In this document: positions 26,452-35,339 of the stretch, one piece after another
Layout: each line of letters begins with the position of its first letter
How positions within the stretch are numbered: the stretch's first letter is position 1
NCBI GenBank assembly: GCA_023460855.1
Contig: JAEWOS010000003.1
Location: forward strand, 315,003 to 379,002
From: Bacteroidota bacterium
Lineage (GTDB): Bacteria; Bacteroidota; Bacteroidia; Flavobacteriales; Weeksellaceae
Length of the DNA: 64,000 nt
Direction of reading: 5' to 3'
Position numbers and translations under genes: made by a program
The notes under the pieces: generated by a model
The model's database searches: none
Seen by the model: the letters and a program-made list of their open reading frames with translations, nothing else
What the model was told of the DNA's origin: nothing

Positions 26452-27513
26452 CTAAAAATTCAGAAACAGTTTCGGATTAACCGGCGTGTTGTTTTTGTGT
26501 ACTTCATAATGCAGATGCGGTCCTGCGGAACGCCCGCTGTTTCCGGATTTCGCAATAACCTGCCCAACTTTCACCTGCTCGTTTGCGCGAACCAGAATAT
26601 CGCTGAGATGCGCGTAAAGTGTTGCAAGTCCGTTTCCGTGCGAAATAATCACGCAGTTTCCGTAGCCGCCTTTCACACCTGCAAAAATAACGGTTCCCTG
26701 TGCTGTACAGCGTACGTCCGAACCGTAAGCAACCGCGATATCAATTCCTTTATGAAACTGAATCTGATCTGCTTCCGCCGGTGGATTATTTACTTCTTTT
26801 ACAGGAACTGCTTTCTGCGTATTCTTGGCAACCGGTGAAGCATTGGAAACGCTAACACCCGAGCTTTTCGCCGGTGGAACCGCTGCAGTTTTTTCTTCCG
26901 GTGCATAAACAGGCACCACCACTCTTTTGATGTTTCCGGCACTGTCTTTTTCTTCCACAATATGAGCGGAAATCACTTTTCTCTTGGCAGGAGCAGCGGC
27001 AACTGCCGGTGCTGCAGCAGCCGGTGCAGATTTTGCGGCCGGTTTCGCTTCCGTTTTTACCGCTGCAAGAACTGTGCGGTAAGGAATTGGATTTTTTCTT
27101 TTCCCAAAATTAGACGAAACATAGCCTTCCGAAGGCATACCAAGCGGAACCTGCTGAAGCATTTTCTCCAGGTCAACCAAATACTGGCTGTACCGGTTCG
27201 ACTGTTTTGCCAGATAAACCGCACTTGCAAGACTGTCCATATCGAGCATTTCGATTCTGGCATTTGCAATTCCCTTTTCGGTAAGAAAGCCGCTGAGATC
27301 ACCTACCGCTTCATCAACCTGCTGCAAATCATATTTCATTTTGGCATAATTCACGCTGTCTTTCTGGGAATTAATTTTCACAAGATTTACTTCGTAGGAT
27401 CTGTCATCTCTGCTGCTCCACAGAAGTGCAATAACAACTGCCTGTGCAATCACTACAATTGCAGCGAGTGCCCCTAAAATTTTTATTTTATTTTTTCTGA
27501 ATAATTCTTTCAT
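26452..27513 (-). CDS. M23 family zinc metallopeptidase, membrane-anchored
   Basis: This 353-residue protein has an N-terminal transmembrane helix (KILGALAAIVVIAQAVVIAL), a long Ala/Pro/Lys-rich middle (about residues 125-245), and a C-terminal M23 domain. The zinc site is visible as HKGIDIA (about residue 251) and HLHYEVH (about 336). M23 enzymes cut peptidoglycan cross-bridges or act as inactive EnvC-like activators; here both zinc motifs are intact. The ATG at 27513 is used in place of an upstream TTG. It is a likely cell-wall hydrolase facing the periplasm and is convergent with the MmcB-like gene. Confidence 0.85.
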   Translation of the reverse strand: MKELFRKNKIKILGALAAIVVIAQAVVIALLWSSRDDRSYEVNLVKINSQKDSVNYAKMKYDLQQVDEAVGDLSGFLTEKGIANARIEMLDMDSLASAVYLAKQSNRYSQYLVDLEKMLQQVPLGMPSEGYVSSNFGKRKNPIPYRTVLAAVKTEAKPAAKSAPAAAAPAVAAAPAKRKVISAHIVEEKDSAGNIKRVVVPVYAPEEKTAAVPPAKSSGVSVSNASPVAKNTQKAVPVKEVNNPPAEADQIQFHKGIDIAVAYGSDVRCTAQGTVIFAGVKGGYGNCVIISHGNGLATLYAHLSDILVRANEQVKVGQVIAKSGNSGRSAGPHLHYEVHKNNTPVNPKLFLNF

Positions 27514-27640
27514 TAACAATTAAAATGTCTGAATTTAGGACGGCAAAATTATCTAAAAATTATACGGCGTGCTGTTTTTTAACAAAATTTTATAAAATTC
27601 ACGCCTTAAATCTGCTAAGTTTTGTCTTTAGAGCATTACT

Positions 27641-27668
27641 TTGTCAGCTTTTGATTTTACTATCTTTG
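27641..27668 (+). promoter_or_regulatory. gpsA promoter
   Basis: TTG at 27641-27643 and TATCTTTG at 27661-27668 are separated by 17 bases, matching the Bacteroidota consensus TTG-N17-23-TAnnTTTG. Transcription would start around 27675, giving a short leader before the ATG at 27691. Confidence 0.6.
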
Positions 27669-27690
27669 TATTTCCTCCAAAATGCGATTC

Positions 27691-28740
27691 ATGGCAAAAA
27701 AATCGACTAAGAGCACTGTAAAAACCAAGAAAACTGATCCTAAAACCATTGCAAACTGCAAAGTGGGCGTACTGGGAAGCGGAAGTTTTGCTACGGCAAT
27801 CGTAAAGATGCTTACAGAAAACTGCAAAACTGTGCACTGGTGTGTGCGGAATGAATTTGTAAAGGGAGCTATTGAAATGCGCGGGCACAATCCGACCTAT
27901 CTTCCGTCGGTGAGTTTCAATCTTCGTAAACTCCATATTTGCACCGATATCAATGAACTGGTTTCCCAGTGTGACATTATCGTACTTGCTACTCCTTCTA
28001 TTTATTTATCTGATGCGATGGAACAGATGAATGTGGATTATCGCGACAAAATTTTTGTTTCTGCAATTAAAGGAATAGTGCCGAAAGTGAATGACGTCGT
28101 TGCCCATTATCTGCGTGATGAATTCGGAATCGGATTCAGAAACCAGGCCGTAATTGCCGGGCCGTGTCATGCCGAAGAAGTTGCGATGGAGAGGCTTTCG
28201 TATTTAACCATTGCCACGGTGGAAGATGATGTTGCTGAAAAACTGGATCTGCTGTTCACTTCGTCCTTTATCCGGGTTAATCCGAGCAAAGATATCCTGG
28301 GAAATGAATACAGCGCCATACTCAAAAATATTTATGCGATCGGTGCCGGAATCGCAAGCGGACTGGGCTATGGTGATAATTTCACCGCCATTTTTGTGAG
28401 CAATGCGGTACGGGAAATGGAACTTTTCCTCGAAGCCATTTATGAAGCGCCACGCGATGTAAATGAAAGCGCCTACCTTGGCGATTTACTCGTTACTGCC
28501 TATTCCCTTTTTTCCAGAAACCGGAATCTCGGAAATCTGATCGGAAAAGGATACACCGTAAAATCTGCAATTCAGTCCATGAATATGATCGCTGAAGGAT
28601 ATTACGCAGCCGATTCCATTTATTCCACCTCGAAAGAAAAAAAACTGAAAACGCCGATCATCGATACTATTTACGGTATTCTCTACGAAGGAAAAAACGC
28701 AGAAAAACAGTTTCAGAAACTTACAGCAAAGATTAATTAG
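27691..28740 (+). CDS. gpsA: NAD(P)-dependent glycerol-3-phosphate dehydrogenase
   Basis: The 349-residue enzyme reduces dihydroxyacetone phosphate to sn-glycerol-3-phosphate, the backbone of phospholipids. The N-terminal Rossmann fold begins VGVLGSGSFATA (about residues 25-36); KGIVPKVND, AGPCHAEEV and the catalytic ILKNIYAIGAGIASGLGYG (about 212) follow. The N-terminal tail (KKSTKSTVKTKKTDPK) is a Lys-rich extension before the fold. Two ATGs are possible (27682 and 27691); the second leaves more leader after the predicted promoter. mqo follows after 21 bases, so the two genes are in one operon. Confidence 0.93.
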   Translation: MAKKSTKSTVKTKKTDPKTIANCKVGVLGSGSFATAIVKMLTENCKTVHWCVRNEFVKGAIEMRGHNPTYLPSVSFNLRKLHICTDINELVSQCDIIVLATPSIYLSDAMEQMNVDYRDKIFVSAIKGIVPKVNDVVAHYLRDEFGIGFRNQAVIAGPCHAEEVAMERLSYLTIATVEDDVAEKLDLLFTSSFIRVNPSKDILGNEYSAILKNIYAIGAGIASGLGYGDNFTAIFVSNAVREMELFLEAIYEAPRDVNESAYLGDLLVTAYSLFSRNRNLGNLIGKGYTVKSAIQSMNMIAEGYYAADSIYSTSKEKKLKTPIIDTIYGILYEGKNAEKQFQKLTAKIN

Positions 28741-28761
28741 TAAAAACCGTACTTTCAGCTC

Positions 28762-30264
28762 ATGATTGATCTGATTCATAAATCACCCAAACCAAAATAC
28801 GACATCGCGCTCATCGGCGGCGGCATTATGAGCACGACGCTTGCGGTCCTTTTATATGAATGCGATCCTAAACTGAAGATTGTCATTTTTGAGCGGCTCG
28901 GAAATTTCGCAAAAGAAAGCACTGCAGCCTGGAACAATGCAGGAACCGGACATTCCGCTTTTTGCGAGCTCAATTATACGCCACAACAAGAAGACGGCAG
29001 CATCAGCATTACGAAAGCTGAAAATATCGCGGAGCAGTTTGAAATTTCCAAACAGTTCTGGGCATCACTGATCGACAGACAATATATAAACAGTCCGGCA
29101 GATTTCATCAACTCATGTCCGCACATGAGCCTGGTTTTCGGAGAAAAAGATAAAGAATTCCTGAAAAAAAGATTCGAAAAGCTAACCGAATCTGCGCTTT
29201 TTCAGGGAATGGAATTCACTACAGAATTCGAACAGCTGAAACAGTGGATTCCGCTGATCATGGAGGGAAGAGAAGCAGATGAAATCATCGCTGCAACAAA
29301 AATGGATCTCGGAACGGATGTTAATTTCGGGAATCTCACCAGAAAAATGGAGCGTTATCTGCTCGAAAAAACTCATGTGGAAATCTATCTTTACCACGAT
29401 GTGAAAGACATCGATCCGCGCGACGACGGAAACTGGCAGCTGTTTATTTCGGACAGGCTTCATAACCACAAACTGGAACTAACTGCCGACAATGTTTTTA
29501 TCGGTGCAGGAGGTTATGCACTTCCGCTTCTGGACAGTTCAGATATTGAGGAAGGCGAAGGTTACGGAGGCTTTCCGGTTTCCGGCGAATGGCTGGTTTC
29601 GCACAACCCGGAACTCATTGCACAGCATGAAGCAAAGGTTTATACGCAGGCAGCTGTTGACGCTCCACCAATGAGTGTCCCGCATCTTGATCTGCGGATT
29701 ATCGATGGTAAAAAAGCACTGCTCTTTGGTCCGTTTGCCGGTTTTTCTACCAAATTTTTGAAAGAAGGCTCGTATCTGGATTTACCTGAAAGCATCAATT
29801 TTCATAATATCCGTTCGTTATTTGGCGCGTGGTGGCACAATATTCCGCTGACTTCGTACCTCATTCAGCAGGTTGCCATGACGAAAGCGCAACGAATTGC
29901 GCATCTGCGGACACTTGTGAAAGACGCAAATCCTGATGACTGGGAACTGAAAGTTGCCGGACAGCGTGTTCAAATTATCAAAAAAGATGAAGATGAGGGA
30001 GGTAAAGTAGAATTCGGGACAGAAGTTGTTGCAAACGAACGCGGAAATATCGCATGTCTTCTCGGAGCTTCTCCCGGTGCATCAACTTCGGTTTCAGCAA
30101 TGATTACGGTGCTTCACAAGTTCTTTCCGGACAAAATGAATTCGGAATGGCTTCCAAAAATTCAGCAGCTGATTCCTTCATATGGAAAGAAACTTGCGGA
30201 AAACCCGGCGTTACTGGAAGAAGTACGATCATTCACAAAAGAAAAACTACAGTTGAAATATTAA
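28762..30264 (+). CDS. mqo: malate:quinone oxidoreductase
   Basis: The 500-residue flavoprotein oxidises malate to oxaloacetate and passes electrons to the quinone pool at the inner membrane. The FAD-binding start DIALIGGGIMSTTLAVLL is followed by ESTAAWNNAGTGHSAFCELN, typical of Mqo, and the end holds CLLGASPGASTSVSAM. It complements the NAD-linked malate dehydrogenase at 40503. It follows gpsA by 21 bases and precedes a small hypothetical gene by 18 bases, so all three probably share the promoter at 27641-27668. Confidence 0.94.
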   Translation: MIDLIHKSPKPKYDIALIGGGIMSTTLAVLLYECDPKLKIVIFERLGNFAKESTAAWNNAGTGHSAFCELNYTPQQEDGSISITKAENIAEQFEISKQFWASLIDRQYINSPADFINSCPHMSLVFGEKDKEFLKKRFEKLTESALFQGMEFTTEFEQLKQWIPLIMEGREADEIIAATKMDLGTDVNFGNLTRKMERYLLEKTHVEIYLYHDVKDIDPRDDGNWQLFISDRLHNHKLELTADNVFIGAGGYALPLLDSSDIEEGEGYGGFPVSGEWLVSHNPELIAQHEAKVYTQAAVDAPPMSVPHLDLRIIDGKKALLFGPFAGFSTKFLKEGSYLDLPESINFHNIRSLFGAWWHNIPLTSYLIQQVAMTKAQRIAHLRTLVKDANPDDWELKVAGQRVQIIKKDEDEGGKVEFGTEVVANERGNIACLLGASPGASTSVSAMITVLHKFFPDKMNSEWLPKIQQLIPSYGKKLAENPALLEEVRSFTKEKLQLKY

Positions 30265-30282
30265 CCGGAATTTCGCAGAATC

Positions 30283-30675
30283 ATGGGAGACACGATCATC
30301 AAGCCTGTAATTGCACCTGAAATTTTAGAACAGATTCAGACGTTAAACGAAACTGAAAAACAGGTTATCGTTCACTGTTGTTTTCCTGGTGATTATGCAC
30401 TGGGCAGCCTGATCAGAATCTGGCCGTCGACCTTTCTAATAGATCAGAAAATCGGACACATGAGCAAACTCGTGCACGCCGAAAACATTTCCATGTCGCC
30501 ATACTGGACGGAAGTTCCGCCGTTTAAAGATTTCTGGTTTACCCTGATATTTTCAGGGCTTCCGAAAGGCTGTCAGGAATTCGACCTGCAGGAATTGATT
30601 GCAGAAGAAGGCGGATTTTATGTTCCGAACATCAAACGAAATAAGACGGATATTTACCGCGTAAAAATTGCGTAA
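30283..30675 (+). CDS. conserved protein of unknown function
   Basis: The 130-residue soluble protein has no signal peptide. A central region reads LGSLIRIWPSTFLID and then VHAENISMSPYWTEVPP, FWFTLIFSGLPKGCQEFDLQ (split by one residue). Similar proteins seem to be widespread in Chryseobacterium relatives, but I know no function. It lies 18 bases after mqo and is probably cotranscribed. It ends exactly where the convergent CCA transferase gene ends. Confidence 0.75.
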   Translation: MGDTIIKPVIAPEILEQIQTLNETEKQVIVHCCFPGDYALGSLIRIWPSTFLIDQKIGHMSKLVHAENISMSPYWTEVPPFKDFWFTLIFSGLPKGCQEFDLQELIAEEGGFYVPNIKRNKTDIYRVKIA

Positions 30676-32097
30676 TCAAACCGGTTTCAGGCCTAATTTT
30701 GCAGCCTGCTCAATAACGTACTGAAGCGCTTCATCTGCATCATTCCGGATCTCACCTTCCAGAATCGCTTCTTTTACCTGCTCTTTAAGAATACCGATTT
30801 CTTTGCCTGGAGAAATGCCAAAAACTTCCATAATTTTCTCGCCCGTAACAGGCGGCTGAAAATTTCTGACCTGATCCTTCTCCTCCACTTCCTTAATTTT
30901 CTGTGCCACATATTCAAAATTCTGACGGAAGCGCTGCTGTTTCGCCATATTTTTAGTGGTAACATCCGACTTGCACAGTATCAGTAAATCTTCCAGATCG
31001 TCCCCGGAATCAAAAAGCAGGCGACGCAAGGCAGAATCGGAAACGCCGTCGTCAATCAGCGCAATTGGTCTTGCATGCATACGCACCATTTTCTGAACAT
31101 AGGCCAATTCACTACCCATGGGTAATTTCAGTCTTCTGAAAATATTCTTGAGCATTTTCGAACCTAAATATTCATGACCATGAAAGGTCCAGCCGGTTCC
31201 TTCAACGAGTTTTTTAGTTGAAGCTTTACCAATATCGTGAAGTAAGGCTGACCACCGCAACCAGAGTTTGTCTGTCTGAGTTGAAATATTATCGAGTACT
31301 TCCAGGGTGTGATAAAAATTGTCTTTATGAGTCTGTCCGTCAATATTCTCAATGCCTTTCAGATCGACGAGCTCAGGTAAAATTCTTTTTAATAGTCCGG
31401 TTTCTTCAAGCAGTTTCAAACCTGTAGAGGGTTTTTCGGACATCATAATTTTATTGAATTCCACCATAATCCGTTCCATTGAGACGATTTCAATGCGGCC
31501 GGCTTCTTCATGAATGGCTTTGAGCGAATTTTGCTCAATCGTAAATTTCAGTGTGGATGCAAAACGTATGGCACGCATCATTCTGAGCGGATCATCGCTG
31601 TAAGTCTGATGCGGTTCCAGCGGTGTCCGAAGAATTTTATCCTGTAAATCCTGCCTGCCGTTAAACGGATCGATCAGTTCCCCAAAACTTTCTTTGTTCA
31701 GCGAAATTGCCATAGCGTTAACAGTGAAATCACGGCGTTTCTGATCATCTTCCAGGGATCCGGATTCTACCTCGGGATTCCTGGAATTTTCTGAATAGCT
31801 TTCTCTTCTGGCACCAACAAATTCCAGATCGAGACCCTGAAATTTAAACATAGCAGTTCCGTAATTTTTGAAGAACGAAACTTTAAGTTTGGGATTAATT
31901 TCTTCTGCAACAGCTTTCGCAAGTTCAATTCCGCTTTGCTCGGTAACAAAATCAATATCTGTTAAATCCTTTCTTCCCATTAACAGATCGCGAACATAAC
32001 CTCCAACGATGAACACCGTTTGATTATTCTTCGCAGCAACCTGTGAAATCGTTTTGAACAGTTTATAATTTCTGTTCTGAAGAAGATTTATTTTCAT
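30676..32097 (-). CDS. CCA tRNA nucleotidyltransferase with HD domain
   Basis: The 473-residue protein adds or repairs the CCA end of tRNA. The nucleotidyltransferase head carries VGGYVRDLLMGRKDLTDIDF with metal-binding Asp47 and Asp49, then RRDFTVNAMAISL and DPLRMMRAIRFAS. A C-terminal HD domain (LLHDIGKAS near 270) may have phosphohydrolase activity. A poly(A) polymerase cannot be fully excluded since the families are similar. The TsaC-like gene is 13 bases upstream on the same strand, so the two tRNA-maturation genes form a likely operon. Confidence 0.88.
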   Translation of the reverse strand: MKINLLQNRNYKLFKTISQVAAKNNQTVFIVGGYVRDLLMGRKDLTDIDFVTEQSGIELAKAVAEEINPKLKVSFFKNYGTAMFKFQGLDLEFVGARRESYSENSRNPEVESGSLEDDQKRRDFTVNAMAISLNKESFGELIDPFNGRQDLQDKILRTPLEPHQTYSDDPLRMMRAIRFASTLKFTIEQNSLKAIHEEAGRIEIVSMERIMVEFNKIMMSEKPSTGLKLLEETGLLKRILPELVDLKGIENIDGQTHKDNFYHTLEVLDNISTQTDKLWLRWSALLHDIGKASTKKLVEGTGWTFHGHEYLGSKMLKNIFRRLKLPMGSELAYVQKMVRMHARPIALIDDGVSDSALRRLLFDSGDDLEDLLILCKSDVTTKNMAKQQRFRQNFEYVAQKIKEVEEKDQVRNFQPPVTGEKIMEVFGISPGKEIGILKEQVKEAILEGEIRNDADEALQYVIEQAAKLGLKPV

Positions 32098-32110
32098 GAA
32101 ATGACGCGTT

Positions 32111-32659
32111 TTATTCGCGTAAGATTTTTATCCGGCCGTCGTTCCAGACTTTGATCACCGAAGATCCTGTATATTCTGACACTTTCGAACGGTTTTCCTC
32201 AAAGGCAAAATCAACCTGACTGATGATTTCCGGATTGATATCCGCAAAAACCATCGGGCTTTTATCTCCGCTCAGATTAGCAGAAGTGGAAACCAGTGGC
32301 CGGTTCAGTTTTGAAATCAGTTTTCTGCAGAAATCATCTTTAATCAGTCTGATTGCAATGCTGCCGTCTTCCGCAAGCAGTTCCTGCGGTAAATTCCTGC
32401 AGGATTCGTAAACAATGGTCACCGGTTTTGTGGACAGATCAATAATTTCCCACGCCATTTCCGGAACGTCGACATGATCCTGCAACCGTTTCTCAGATTC
32501 TACGAGAACGATTACGGATTTGCTTTTATCCCGTTTCTTTATTTCAAAAATGCGGGAAAGCGCTTCAGGATTCGTTGCATCACAACCAATTCCCCAGATC
32601 GTATCTGTAGGATAAAGGATGATGCCCCCGTTTTTTAAAACCTGAACAATTTCTTCCAA
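32111..32659 (-). CDS. threonylcarbamoyl-AMP synthase-like protein (TsaC/YrdC)
   Basis: The 182-residue protein is of the YrdC/Sua5/TsaC family, which makes threonylcarbamoyl-AMP from threonine, bicarbonate and ATP for the t6A37 tRNA modification. Motifs are GGIILYPTDTIWGIGCDA (about residue 12), KKRDKSKSVIVLV and the SANLSG signature. It has no Sua5 C-terminal domain. The start is TTG at 32659; no ATG precedes the conserved ILYPTDT, so the unusual codon is well supported. It is upstream of the CCA transferase (13 bases), so two tRNA-related genes are grouped. Confidence 0.88.
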   Translation of the reverse strand: MEEIVQVLKNGGIILYPTDTIWGIGCDATNPEALSRIFEIKKRDKSKSVIVLVESEKRLQDHVDVPEMAWEIIDLSTKPVTIVYESCRNLPQELLAEDGSIAIRLIKDDFCRKLISKLNRPLVSTSANLSGDKSPMVFADINPEIISQVDFAFEENRSKVSEYTGSSVIKVWNDGRIKILRE

Positions 32660-32673
32660 ATTTCTGTATTACT

Positions 32674-33816
32674 TTAGGACAATGCTTTTTCCAGATCTGA
32701 AATAAGATCATCAGCATCTTCAATACCGACACTTAAGCGAACTAAATCGTCCGTGATTCCCAGTTCTGCACGTTTTTCTGCAGGAATTGAAGCGTGCGTC
32801 ATCAATGCCGGATGATTTGCAAGTGACTCCACGCCACCTAAAGATTCTGCAAGCGTGAAAACTTTCAGGTTTTCCAGGAATTTTCTTGAATCTGCCTGAT
32901 CTCCGGACTTAAAGGTAAAAGTTACCATTCCGCCAAAACCATTTATCATCTGTGATTTTGCGAGTTCATGCTGCGGATGCGAACTGAGCCCGGGATAAAT
33001 AACCTCCTTAACTTTCGCATGATTCTGCAAAAATTCCGCAACTTTCTGTCCGTTTTCGGAATGTCGCTGCATTCTCAACGCAAGGGTTTTTATTCCGCGA
33101 AGAACAAGGTAGGAATCATGTGGCCCTAAAATTCCGCCGCTTGCAAACTGTATGAAATGCAGTTCTTCACCAAGTTCTTTTTCTTTGGTGATTAACGCAC
33201 CTGCAATTACATCGGAATGCCCGCCTAAATATTTCGTGGCAGAGTGCATCACAATATCAGCGCCCATATCCAATGGTCTTTGCAGATAAGGTGTTGCAAA
33301 GGTATTGTCTACAGCAACCAGAATATTTTTCCCTTTAGCAAGATCACAGACCGCTTTGATGTCAATGAGTTTCATCAAAGGATTGGTCGGAGTTTCGAGC
33401 CAGATCAGTTTAGTTTTGTCATTTATTTTTTCTGAAACGGCATTCACATCGTCCATATTGACAAAGTGAAATTTCAGATTATATTTTTCGAACAGACGTG
33501 TGAACATTCTGTAAGTTCCGCCGTACAAATCATCGCAGGCAATAACCTCATCACCCGGATTCAGAAGTTTCAGCACACAGTCTATTGCGGCAAGTCCGGA
33601 ACCGAATGCAAGTCCGCGTGCTCCGTTTTCAATGCTCGCGAGTGCGTCTTCGAGCGCCTGACGCGTAGGATTTGCAGCGCGGGAATATTCGTATCCCGAA
33701 TGTTCGCCCGGAGATTTCTGAGCGAAAGTAGAAGTTAGAAATACCGGTACATTTACAGCGCCTGTTACAGGTTCATGCTGCTGACCGCCATGGATTACTT
33801 TGGTATTGAAATTCAT
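32674..33816 (-). CDS. cystathionine gamma-synthase/lyase family PLP enzyme
   Basis: This 380-residue protein belongs to the Cys/Met metabolism PLP family. Landmarks are the substrate-entry SGYEYSRAANPTRQALEDAL, the phosphate-binding AFGSGLAAIDCVL, and the PLP lysine in MHSATKYLGGHSD (about residue 197). The end VRLSVGIEDADDLISDLEKAL is also typical. Gamma-synthase (methionine synthesis) and gamma-lyase (cysteine synthesis) are hard to separate by sequence alone, so no symbol is given. It is 43 bases downstream of gldC on the same strand. Confidence 0.88.
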   Translation of the reverse strand: MNFNTKVIHGGQQHEPVTGAVNVPVFLTSTFAQKSPGEHSGYEYSRAANPTRQALEDALASIENGARGLAFGSGLAAIDCVLKLLNPGDEVIACDDLYGGTYRMFTRLFEKYNLKFHFVNMDDVNAVSEKINDKTKLIWLETPTNPLMKLIDIKAVCDLAKGKNILVAVDNTFATPYLQRPLDMGADIVMHSATKYLGGHSDVIAGALITKEKELGEELHFIQFASGGILGPHDSYLVLRGIKTLALRMQRHSENGQKVAEFLQNHAKVKEVIYPGLSSHPQHELAKSQMINGFGGMVTFTFKSGDQADSRKFLENLKVFTLAESLGGVESLANHPALMTHASIPAEKRAELGITDDLVRLSVGIEDADDLISDLEKALS

Positions 33817-33859
33817 AATTTTTTGCTTTATGCCGGAAACTTTCAGCCTCCGGTTTATT

Positions 33860-34186
33860 TTACATTTTTATTGCTGATTTTATCGCAAATTCTTCGGCCA
33901 TCTGCTCAATCCATTCTGCAACATCTTCTTCTCCGGAAGCTCTTAAATAGGTTTGCCCAAGGGAAAGAAAAATCTGATGCATGAACATTTTCATTTGATC
34001 AAGCGGCATGTCTTTGGTCCATAAATCTATGCGCAGGGCTTCCATTTTCTTATCATCCCACACAGAAATCATCGTGGCTTTTGTTTCCTGTTTTTCTACA
34101 CCGCCATCTGCGGCATTCCAGGTCATTTTTTCCGGAATATGGTTTTCATCCAGCTCTACATCAACAGTAATCTGCGTTTTTCTCAT
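33860..34186 (-). CDS. gldC: gliding motility protein GldC
   Basis: The 108-residue protein matches GldC: MRKTQITVDVELDENHIPE at the start, then MTWNAADGG and LWTKDMPLDQMKMFMHQ, with no signal peptide. GldC is a small cytosolic protein genetically linked to gliding in Flavobacterium, though its biochemical role is unclear. It sits 58 bases downstream of gldB, the order known from Flavobacterium johnsoniae. Many Chryseobacterium-group bacteria do not glide but keep the Gld proteins, most of which support T9SS secretion. Confidence 0.92.
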   Translation of the reverse strand: MRKTQITVDVELDENHIPEKMTWNAADGGVEKQETKATMISVWDDKKMEALRIDLWTKDMPLDQMKMFMHQIFLSLGQTYLRASGEEDVAEWIEQMAEEFAIKSAIKM

Positions 34187-34244
34187 TTTATTTCGTTTAT
34201 CCTGATCCGGAGCACTTGCTGCGCCTCACTTTCCAGGTAATTAA

Positions 34245-35222
34245 TTATTGCGGTTTGTACCCGGATTTCGTAAAAATGTCGGGTGCGCTCATATTCATAA
34301 AATCCTCCAGTTTGGTATCCGGAAATTCTTCATAATACTTTCTTGCAATTTGCCATCCGGTGAAAACACCAACCTGTGGTGCAGATTCATTGTCCGCATC
34401 TGTGTAAAATTTAGAAAAAGGACCGGGTGCGATAAACCTTTGAACCAGAAGCGGATCCGGACTGTAAACCAGATCATTTTCAATAAAATAATTCCAGATT
34501 TCTGTTTCATGCGCAACTGACCACGCGTACTGTTCCTGCGTAAGACTCATTTTAAGATGATCAGGCGTATCCGGCAGAAAAGCATCCTGCAGCGTCATCA
34601 CTTTGCCGTTATAGGTAATAAGATTCAGGAATTTCTGTTCAATACGGTCAAAAGGAACAATGGTAAACGCGATGGCTTCGGAAACGCGCGGCACCAGATT
34701 CTCAGGATTCATCGCCTTCTTGATATATTCTTCAATTCCTTTATACACCGGATTTTTGCTTCCCATAAAACTCGAAATATCGATAAACAGAAGCCCCTGT
34801 TGCGGATCGAAGATAATCGGTTCCTGATAAAGTTGCGTGCTTGAAGAAAACAGATAAACTTTCGGCTGTGTAAACTTTGGAAAATAATGGGTAATCCGCG
34901 CAAACAGCTGCGACAATTCTTTTTGCAGCTTTGCCTGGTCAATTTTTGAAACCGCTTCTTTATAAACCTTGATTTCCTCCGGATTGGTTCTTCTCAGTTC
35001 GAAATGCTCGTCTTTTACAGTTCCCTGAAACCACGGATATTTGGCTTTGAACTGATCTGTAGGAACATTCGGATCGAAAAATTCCTTTGAAATATCAATT
35101 ATTTCCACCTGTTTTTCGGGTACCTTTACCTCAACATTCCAGATCTCTGCCCGTTCCTTCTTGCAGGACTGAAAGATGAAAAACAGCGCCGATAACAACA
35201 CAGATATTCTAAAAAACTTCAT
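34245..35222 (-). CDS. gldB: gliding motility lipoprotein GldB
   Basis: The 325-residue lipoprotein starts MKFFRISVLLSALFFIFQSCKK (lipobox FQSC, Cys20). A mid-region LFARITHYFPKFTQPKVYLFSS is typical, and the C-terminal part has a metalloprotease-like layout without an HExxH motif (YAWSVAHETEIWNYF occupies that place). GldB is required for gliding in F. johnsoniae and its exact role is not known. The ATG at 35222 is used because it is the first before the lipoprotein signal; the 48 codons upstream are not native. It shares a divergent promoter region with nadE. Confidence 0.9.
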   Translation of the reverse strand: MKFFRISVLLSALFFIFQSCKKERAEIWNVEVKVPEKQVEIIDISKEFFDPNVPTDQFKAKYPWFQGTVKDEHFELRRTNPEEIKVYKEAVSKIDQAKLQKELSQLFARITHYFPKFTQPKVYLFSSSTQLYQEPIIFDPQQGLLFIDISSFMGSKNPVYKGIEEYIKKAMNPENLVPRVSEAIAFTIVPFDRIEQKFLNLITYNGKVMTLQDAFLPDTPDHLKMSLTQEQYAWSVAHETEIWNYFIENDLVYSPDPLLVQRFIAPGPFSKFYTDADNESAPQVGVFTGWQIARKYYEEFPDTKLEDFMNMSAPDIFTKSGYKPQ

Positions 35223-35248
35223 TATTTTTACCACGTTTTTAAAGCATA

Positions 35249-35256
35249 CAAAAGTA
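35249..35256 (-). promoter_or_regulatory. -7 element of the gldB promoter
   Basis: Minus-strand TACTTTTG is a perfect match to TAnnTTTG, 26 bases upstream of the gldB ATG. No clear TTG was found at the -33 position. Confidence 0.45.
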
Positions 35257-35339
35257 ATTAAAAAAAGGCAGACTGTCCGTCTAAAATACCGGCAGACCTT
35301 CAGCAATATGCTTTCACCATTCATCAAACAAGTACCAAA

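Noticed and set aside
26960..27060. Repeated GC-rich triplets
   Set aside because: They encode the Ala/Pro-rich linker of the M23 peptidase and are not a separate DNA repeat.
33830..33862. Possible hairpin TCCGG-like between gldC and the PLP enzyme gene
   Set aside because: The stem is short and no T run follows, so it does not qualify as an intrinsic terminator.
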